Assembly (NCBI GenBank): GCA_907165275.2
Contig: OU015650.1
Location: forward strand, 13,732,001-13,796,000
Reading direction: 5' to 3'
Length of the DNA stretch: 64,000 nucleotides
Origin: Zygaena filipendulae
Lineage: Eukaryota; Arthropoda; Insecta; Lepidoptera; Zygaenidae
Positions 33,701 through 42,700 of this stretch are shown piece by piece. The translations under genes and the position numbers were made by a program. The stretch's first letter is position 1. Every line of letters starts with the position of its first letter. The notes beneath the pieces were generated by a model. The model had not been told where the DNA came from and did no database searches. It saw only the letters and a program-made list of their open reading frames with translations.

Positions 33701-36700
33701 CCTACTCTACTACTTAGTATGGATAACCTTGCTCCATCATTTATTACTTATTAGCCTTCACATTTTTTTTTTTTTTAGAAAAAAGTACAAAATTTTTACA
33801 GAGTCGGACACAAAAACCCAGCAGGGTTTATTTCGTGTCACATCTGGCATTAGATACAATACATATGTACTTACAAAAAGAAGATTTAATTATAGTCGAT
33901 GCCGCACGATCATAGCAGCAACCCATAGCACCTAACATAACATAGTATAAATAATATGTAAATTACACCCGTCTACTAGTAAATCAATGGTTACACCGCG
34001 TATCCAATGCACGTTGAAGTGAGAAGATCTGTCGTAGCGAGTGCCCTTCTCCATTCATTTGAGATTTCAAAACTCATCTAGTATGTTGAGAAAGAAAGAA
34101 GAAAAACATACATACAGCCGAATGCAGAACCTCCTCCTTTTTGGGTGTCGGTTAAAGAAAATGAGGTATAATGGTCCCCATCAAAAAATTACAACAAAAA
34201 ATTTACATGTCAAGGACATGTTGAGGATAATTTGACTAACTACTATAATATTGATGTCTTCGGCGTCGATCGCGCTTTATCGCATAATTTTGACAGTGAA
34301 AATGTTTTAGTGATAAAATTATTGTCTTCTTTCTTCTATTTCTACAATGGTCGTGAATCGTTAAACCTAACATTATTATCATTGGTATGTTTCCCAGGAA
34401 ACACCTAGTTAATGGTTGCTGAACTGAACTGTGGTTTCCAATACCTAACACGCGTGCTCGGTAGAGCCTATACCAAGGAGTATGTATACAACGTGTTAAT
34501 GAATTAACTGAAAACTATAAAGTAGTTTACTTAAAATCAACTAGCGAATCGATCGCACTATGTTTTAATATAGGTTATATTTTTTCATTTGTATTAGCCC
34601 ATGTCCAAATTATTTATAATAGAATATTTGGCGCGGACGCCGCCGCCCGCCCGCAGAAAAAAAATTCGAACCGGTTGCGCGGGCGTAGCGCTTGGAATTT
34701 CGTAGATAGGTCACCTCCAAACTGATGTTGAATTAAAGTATAATTTTTTTTTACATAAAATATATTTTAATCATATTATTGTTTTTTTTTTAAATGGGGT
34801 GTATCAGGTTTTCAGTTAATTCATTAACACGTATAATCACTGCGAACAATCACCTTTTCAATTATATTAAAAGTAGATAAGTGTATACGTAAATATCATC
34901 GCCTTAGCGCACTAGGTTGTGTCAAACGTAAACAACGTTAGGTGATTTTGTTGTAAAATATAAGGCATCAATGTAAAAATATTATGATAAGCACTCAGAC
35001 GAAACAAAAAGTCTTTCGTGTGAGGATAAGCACTGTTCTTTTAAAAAAGATTGTACCACGTCTGTGATTTGGCGTCGTCTCTACACAAACGAATATGGTA
35101 CGGAGCGCACAAGTAATTCACGGGGCCAAGCGCACCAAATACGATCGTCTATTAATGCTTTTGTACGTAGGTATTTAATACCGTAGTTGGACAAGTTTTA
35201 CATTGAATTTTGTTAGCTGCGCACAGCACTGCTAAAATGAAACGCTGTAACATCATGCCGTAAAATTTTCCCGCCCGGTTCACGCTGCAAATTTTTTATC
35301 TCACAATGCGCCAAAAAACGTAATTTATTTATTTATGTCCACATTATACCTAGACTTAATTAAGTGTATTATAAAACTAAAAGTATCGAGCAAATTATGT
35401 TTTTGACTTGATACGTAGGTATGGAACTCAGAATTAATGCTCAGAATTATTAATTTAATTAAAAATAGAGGTAGGTACATTTAGCAAGTTTGACGGAGGT
35501 ACTAAGATGTTTTAAACTTTTTTGTGACGTTTTTACGAAGAATGGAAGTTTAACTACCCATGTATTCTTAGGTGGCACTATATAAAAAATACATAGTATT
35601 GTAGCCATAATTTGTAATGGAAAATAACGTGTGCCCCTTAACTTTACTGGTCAAACAGGTTTAGCTATACACAAGTATCTGTTGCTATTTTATGCCTCAT
35701 TAAGAGACCTTGTCCAAGCATTTATGGTCACATTATATAGTTTAACCTACCTAACCCCTAAAAATATATATAGCTATATATATAGCTAATATTTTGTCGT
35801 TAAAATAGCTATATAGCTATTTTAACGACAAAATATTATGTTAACATTGTACGCCATGTGTTTAAAGGTGGGTATCATTGTAGCGTCTACCTAAAGTACT
35901 AAACAGCAGCTCGTAAAGTGGAACTTAATGCACCGATTTTAGGTTCATAATGTAGCTAATTAGTATCTTATTTAATATTATAAATCCGAATATCAGTTTG
36001 TTCGTTGTTTTCATACCGGGATTCTCACGGATACTTCAAAATCAACACAGGTGAAAAGCTAGTAAATAATCTATACAAATAAATAAAATTAAAGTGTCTG
36101 TTTGTAGTTACAAATTAACAGCTCTTCACTAAATGCATACGAAAGTATACTTTCATCAAAAAACCCTTTTTATAATTTTTCTCTGTCTGTCAGTCAGTCT
36201 GTTTGTTCCGGCTAATCTCTGAAACGGCTGGACCGATTTTGACGCGACTTTCATTCGCACTCACTCGCTCGTTATAAGGAGTAATTTAGGCTACTTTTTA
36301 TGCCGGAATTCCCGCGGGAACTCCGAAACTAACGCGGGTGAAACAGCAGGGAACAGCTGTAAATCTTACATATAAGAATGAATTACTGTTTGTTTGTCTT
36401 GCTAACACTCGAGAATGGCTGGACCGATTTGGTTAATTATCATCTTGAAAGATTTTTGGAAGTTCAGGGAAGGTTCGTGCGGGAATTCCGAAACGAAAGT
36501 CACGCGGGTGAAACCGTAAGGCACAGCTAGTAGGTATTCAATAAAAATTTGTGAATATATCCGTTTCGAATTTCAGTGCCGCTTTTTAAATGGCATTTGT
36601 ATGAAACTGCGAGTGTACAGGGTAAAAAGTAAAAAAAAAAAAAAAAAACTATACATGCAATGAGATGTTTTTCATAACTGTGTAGCTAGGTAATTAGATA

Positions 36701-39700
36701 CTGTAATGACCACGGACATGGTAGCCGGCCGGGCAGTGCATGCGTGACGGTCGGGTAACGTGCACACGTTACCATGCGTGTGACTGACTGGGGCGACCTT
36801 GAACTTGAATGAGGTGAAATAAGGCCATACCTAGCTACCATGATATTATTGTTTGATGGTGTATTATTAAGGTTGATATCGTGCGATTGTTTTTTTTTTT
36901 GCAGTAATTTATAGGTATATTATCTGTGGTATATAGGTTTAGGAAAACACAATTTGCTGATTTTTTTTTTATTCATTTCTAAAATAAAAGTAGCCTAAGT
37001 TACTCCTTACAACATCAGCTATCTGCCACTGAAAGTCCCGTTGAAATCGGTCCAGCCGTTTTAGAGATTAGCCGGAACAAACCGACAGATAGACGGACAG
37101 ATAAAAATTTAAAAAATAGATTTTTTTATGTAAATATCGTACCTATATACTTTCATATGCATTTAGTGAAAAGCTGTTAATTTTGAATCACAAACAGACA
37201 CTTCAATGATCGGTTGAGTAGTTATGGCGTGAAAGCGTAACAAACAAACAAACTTACTTTGTATAATATTGTTTACGACTAGCTCTCTACTCCCCGCGGT
37301 TTCATCTGCGTTAATTTCGGAGTTCCCAGAGGAATTCCCGAATAAAAAGAACCTTATCCTTCTCTATGCCTCTGCAAAACTTCATGATGATTGTTTGAGT
37401 AGGTAGATAAGTTGTGAAAGCATAACAAACAAACAAACTCACTTTCGCACTTATAATATTAGTTAGGATTTCAGTTTAAACACTTTTTTTTTATCGTTTT
37501 AGCTTCAAAAAGGAATAATTTGCCGGTCCACCTTCTACGAGTGTAATTTTTTCGTCTAGCACTTTCTGTGATTCATACCTAAACTCTATTAACAAGGACA
37601 AGGTGACGAGGCGCGCCACGAAAACAAATGATGCTACTAAATATTATTAGTCAAACATCGAAACTTAGAGTAAACAATCTACGAGTACCTAATGGTGGAA
37701 AAAAGAAAAGAACCTACTCGATTTATACGTACATTAAACTATAGCTTTTCCCCGAGTTTTCGCCCGTGTTAATTTCAGAGTTCCCGACGGAATTCGAGAA
37801 AAAGTACCTACTCTATGTCCTTTTCTGTACCCCTGACAACATATTGTACCTATGTAAAATTTCATGACGATCTGTTGAGTAAAAAATGAAATGCATGAAA
37901 TGTAACAAACAAACTCACTTCCGCAATGAACAATATTAGAACTAGCTTATTCCACACGGTTTTACCCACACGAATTTCGAGATTCCATAATATATACAGA
38001 ATGTGAACCTTCCGGATGATTTCTTCCTTTTTCTTAGACAACCGGGTTGGCGCGGCTGGTCACTAGCACCATACCTCTCCGCTAATCAATAGGCTTCTTT
38101 CCGGGTTCGATTCCCGTTGGGGTTAGGGTTGCCAGGTGTCCGGCTTTAATAGACGCGTCCGGCCAAATATTTCCTTGTCCGGCCTGCCCGGCTTTAGGCT
38201 CTTTGTCTGGCATGTTAACTGATTTTTTTTGTGCAAGAAAGGCTTAGTTACGTGACTACATGATGAGTGCATGATAAAAATAAAATTTAGATTTTCACAC
38301 CTCGTATATATTATACCCATTGTCTATAGCTAGAATATCCGATTTTTTTTTAATATGGTCTCTATTCTGTTTCCAGGACGGACGAGCGAGGCATAGCCAT
38401 GAAGGTCTATCAGGGCGTGGTGTTGACCGCGGAACTGGTGTTCCTGTACATCAGGATGCTTATATCCTTCTTCCACGGCATCTACAAGCTCTTCGTACCA
38501 CCAGAACCCAAAAGCGTTAAGGGGGAGATTGTATTAGTAAGTTGGGGATCCTACTATTGCCTTTTGTAGTACCGGGGTGTACCTACCTACGTTACAGACA
38601 GTTGGTGCAAAGATCTCCATGTTTCTCCGCTCATCAAGAGGTTCCGGGTGCGATCTCTTGTGCCTCTATAGTAGGTACATATCCTCCGATATATAAATTA
38701 ATTGCTGATGTTCGTTTGTCTCGCTAAAATTCGAGAATAGCTCGACGTTTAGTCAATCATATTAAAAGTATTGTGTTTAGTTACATAATTAGTCAAGATT
38801 TTGTGTGAATTGGTTGAAAAAAATATATCTAACGACAATTGTTCAAAGTGTCGGAAAAATTGCATTAATTTTGCATACATACTGCATGTCGTCGCGGGTA
38901 TAGGTACACAGAAGGACATAAAGTACTTTTATACCGACATTCGAACTCCGAAATTAACGCAGGTGAAACCGATGGGGCCAGTTAGTTAATGAATAAATTA
39001 AATATGTAAAATATGTAAATTCGGGAATAAAACGAACGCAGGGTCAATGATATATATTTACATAGAAAACGCAAAGTTGACGCGAGCGAAAGTTAGGTAG
39101 GTACCTACCTATACTTGAAACAACAAAGGCGAGCGATTAATATTCCGAAATTAGGTACCTACTTACCTACACCAAGTAACAAGTTATTCAGGTCGCTGCG
39201 ACACTGCTATACTCCTGTGAATGTTGCTAAATGTTTAAAAAAAAACAATCCTCACTAACATATTTTATTTGATTGCAACCATTCAATGAAATGGTTACGA
39301 ACTTCTTTGCTAATTATTACCAAACCTTTTTACATTAATTTAAGCCCTGCTTGTTTGCTAAACATGCATGCGTATTGCGTATACTTTTATTGTGGAGATT
39401 ATAGATCTTCAAATTGATACTACGATCATTACAAGTCAAACGTATTGACATTGATTTCTATTTGCTTTATTGAAGACCATCTTCGTATCTAATATATCAC
39501 AATATTATTTTTCATTGACAAAAGTACCTACAGTTTAGAGTACTATATCTATATACCTACTATAACTAGCTGTTCCCCGGGGTTTCACCCGCGTTAATTT
39601 CGGAGTTCCCGTGGGAATCCCGGATTACAATATAGCCTATGTTACTCAGGCATAATTAGCTCTCTAATAGTGAAAGAATTTTTGAAATCGGTCCAGTAGT

Positions 39701-42700
39701 TTTTGAGTTAAATCGTAACAAACAAACAAACAAAAAATCAAATCTTTCCTCTTTCCAATATTAGTATAGATAAAAGAGTATTGAATCCGCGATTCTGTAC
39801 ATTGAATATGTTTAACAAAAATTGAGAGAGACGATAAAAGAAGAGTAGGTAATCAACCACAAAAAGAATTTTTAAAATACTTTTCTGTCTGTCAGTATGT
39901 CTGTTCGCGATAATCTCCGAATCTACTGAACGGATTGTCATGCGGTTTTCACCGGTAGGATTAAGCTTAGCCTGGAGCTACAAATAGGCTTTGTTTCATT
40001 TAAATCGGATGTCTGGCAAAATAATGTTTAGTATATAAAAACGTTTCACGCTTGTGAAACCGCGGGGCACAACTAGTTAGTAAGGTTTTTGTCTCATTGT
40101 TAGATAACAGGCGCTGGTCATGGCATGGGGCGAGAGATGGCGCTGCGGTTCGCGAGGCTCGGTGGCGTCATCGTGTGCGTGGACATCAACCCCATTGGCA
40201 ACAAGGAGACTGTCGAGATGATCAAAGAGGAAAAAGGAAAAGCTTTTAAATATGAGTGAGTAAATGTTCAATCTATATAATGAACAATGCATGAGATAAC
40301 AAAAAGCAAAGAATGTTAACTAGTTTTGGGCAAAAGACATGAACTTCGAAAACATGATGTCGATCAAAGCTGAATTTCTGTAGAATTTAGATTGAATTGA
40401 TGCAGCACTGGCGTAAATACCTAGAGCGTTACATAGGTAACCAAGGCATCTGTTGCCACATTAAAAAAGAAGAAGAAGCTCTAATTGTCAATTCTAATCA
40501 AATAAAATATCCTCGAGGCCATTGTGGTGCGGTGTTCAATTATCAGATTCAGTAATGATCATCATATTATCAGCTGATAGCTTATGGACTAGCGAACAAA
40601 GACCTCTTCCAAGGATCTCCACCATGGTCCACGACAGATTATCTCCCAATCGGCTGGTTCCCTAAATTCTCCAATTCCGCGCCACCCTTCTAGTTGGTCC
40701 TCTCACTTTTCACTGCGATTTCTCAGGAATCTTCTGACTTTTTTCGTTTGTGATTTAATCTCGTAAGGAAACTCTGAGGTTTAACAAAACCTTCATGTTC
40801 AACGGACTCTAAAATGTATGTTTTCAGGTGCGACGTGACGGATCGAAGTGCTGTAAACACTATGGTTGAAAAGATTCGTCAGGAGGTGGGCGACGTGACG
40901 ATGCTGATCAACAACGCGGGCATCATGCCGTGCAAGCCCATCTTGCAGCAGAGTGAGAAAGAAATCAAGACCACACTAGACGTCAACGTGTTGTCACATT
41001 TCTGGGTGAGAGATTGAACTGATGCATTCCGATCATAAAACCTTACGTTTTTACTTTTAAGCTCTGTGTTACTCGAATTATTATCTAAATTGGTATAATT
41101 TTGTGTACGTACTGCGACATTCTGTTTTCTATATAAGGGTAACTATCATTGGCTAATAGTGTAATCTTGTACCTAAAATTATTATCCTAAATAAACGAAA
41201 ATAAAATAAATAAAATGAGTTTTCCGGTCAACATTTTCACATTTTGATATAGTGATTATAGTTCTTTTAAGAAACTTTTAGAAACTTTATATAAATTATG
41301 CATGTTTGTCTTTGGGGTCTTTATATTTTATACGCCATAAAGAATCGAAAGGAATCGGTCATTGGAATGAAAGTATCTCAAATATTTATGATAATTAAAA
41401 TTCTTAATAAAAAAAAGAAAAAAAAAGTTTCTTTCTCCTTCAATTCGTTTCGTATTAATAGACAAACAAAAAAAAAACTAGTCAAAGTTAGTTTGAAGTA
41501 CGCTTCTTGCAATCGTAAAGCATAAACATAAATGTAAGTACAATGAATTAAATTCATGGGTCAAGTGCTCTAAGCCAAGTGATGCCAGCGCGACTGGAAA
41601 GTACATTCTCGCAACATTGTATGTATGAAGCGACCCTCAAAAAGAGAAAGGGATGCTATTCACGAGTGTACTTATCGAAATAATAGCATGAAGTATCTTT
41701 ATTATCAATCTGAACCCGGTAGCAAATGCCAAGGTCCACAAAGTGGCGTAATAAATAAAATTATTAATAAAAAAATGCACAGTACAGAAAATTAGTTCCG
41801 CAAACAAAATGTTGACTAAAGTGAACGTAAAGGTAAAGGATGTAATACTTCTGGTGCAATATTAAACTGTTTGCATACTTAGTTACCTTTTAAAAAATCT
41901 AGCTCATTAAAAATATATAATATTTTTAAGTAGGTACCTACTAGAGTCACTCCGCATAGTGCTTTTCAATTCCACAAGGGATAATTTGCAACATACCGAA
42001 GATAATCATATCCAAAGTGGATCAAATTTTGAAATTCGCTTACATTAATCCTCGCTTGTGCGGACGTGATGTTCGATATTTATGTTTTTAAATAAATTCC
42101 CTCTTCTATACTATAATAAAAGAGTAGAATCCGCGATTCTGTACATTGAATATTTTTACCTAAAATTGAGAGTGGTAATAAAAGAAGAGTTAAAAAGCTT
42201 TTAAAATTCTTTTCTGTCTGCCTGTCTGTCTATCTGTTCGCGATAATCTCCGCATCTACTGAACCGATTGTCATGCGGTTTCCACAGGTAGATTAAGCTT
42301 AGCCTGGAGCTGCATATAGGGTTTGTTTCATTGAAATCGGATGTCGGGAAAAAAGTTGTTGTGTAAAAACCTTTTATGCGGGTGAAACCGCGGGGCACAG
42401 CTAGTATATAATACACCAGAAGGGATGCATTGGTAGAGACTAGTTTCACTACGGGGTGTCTCTGAGGTAAGAATTGGTGGCATAGGTCAAATATCAGTGA
42501 CTTTTACTTTTTACAGCTTATCCAAGCGCTGCTACCTTCAATGATGAAGCAAAACCACGGTCACATAGTCAGTATGTCGTCGATGGCGGGCATGCTGGGG
42601 CTCCGCAATCTGGTGCCATATTGCACGTCCAAGTTCGCCGTCAGAGGTCTCATGGAGGCTTTACACGAGGAACTGAGGGAGGACCAAAGGGATTTCAGTG

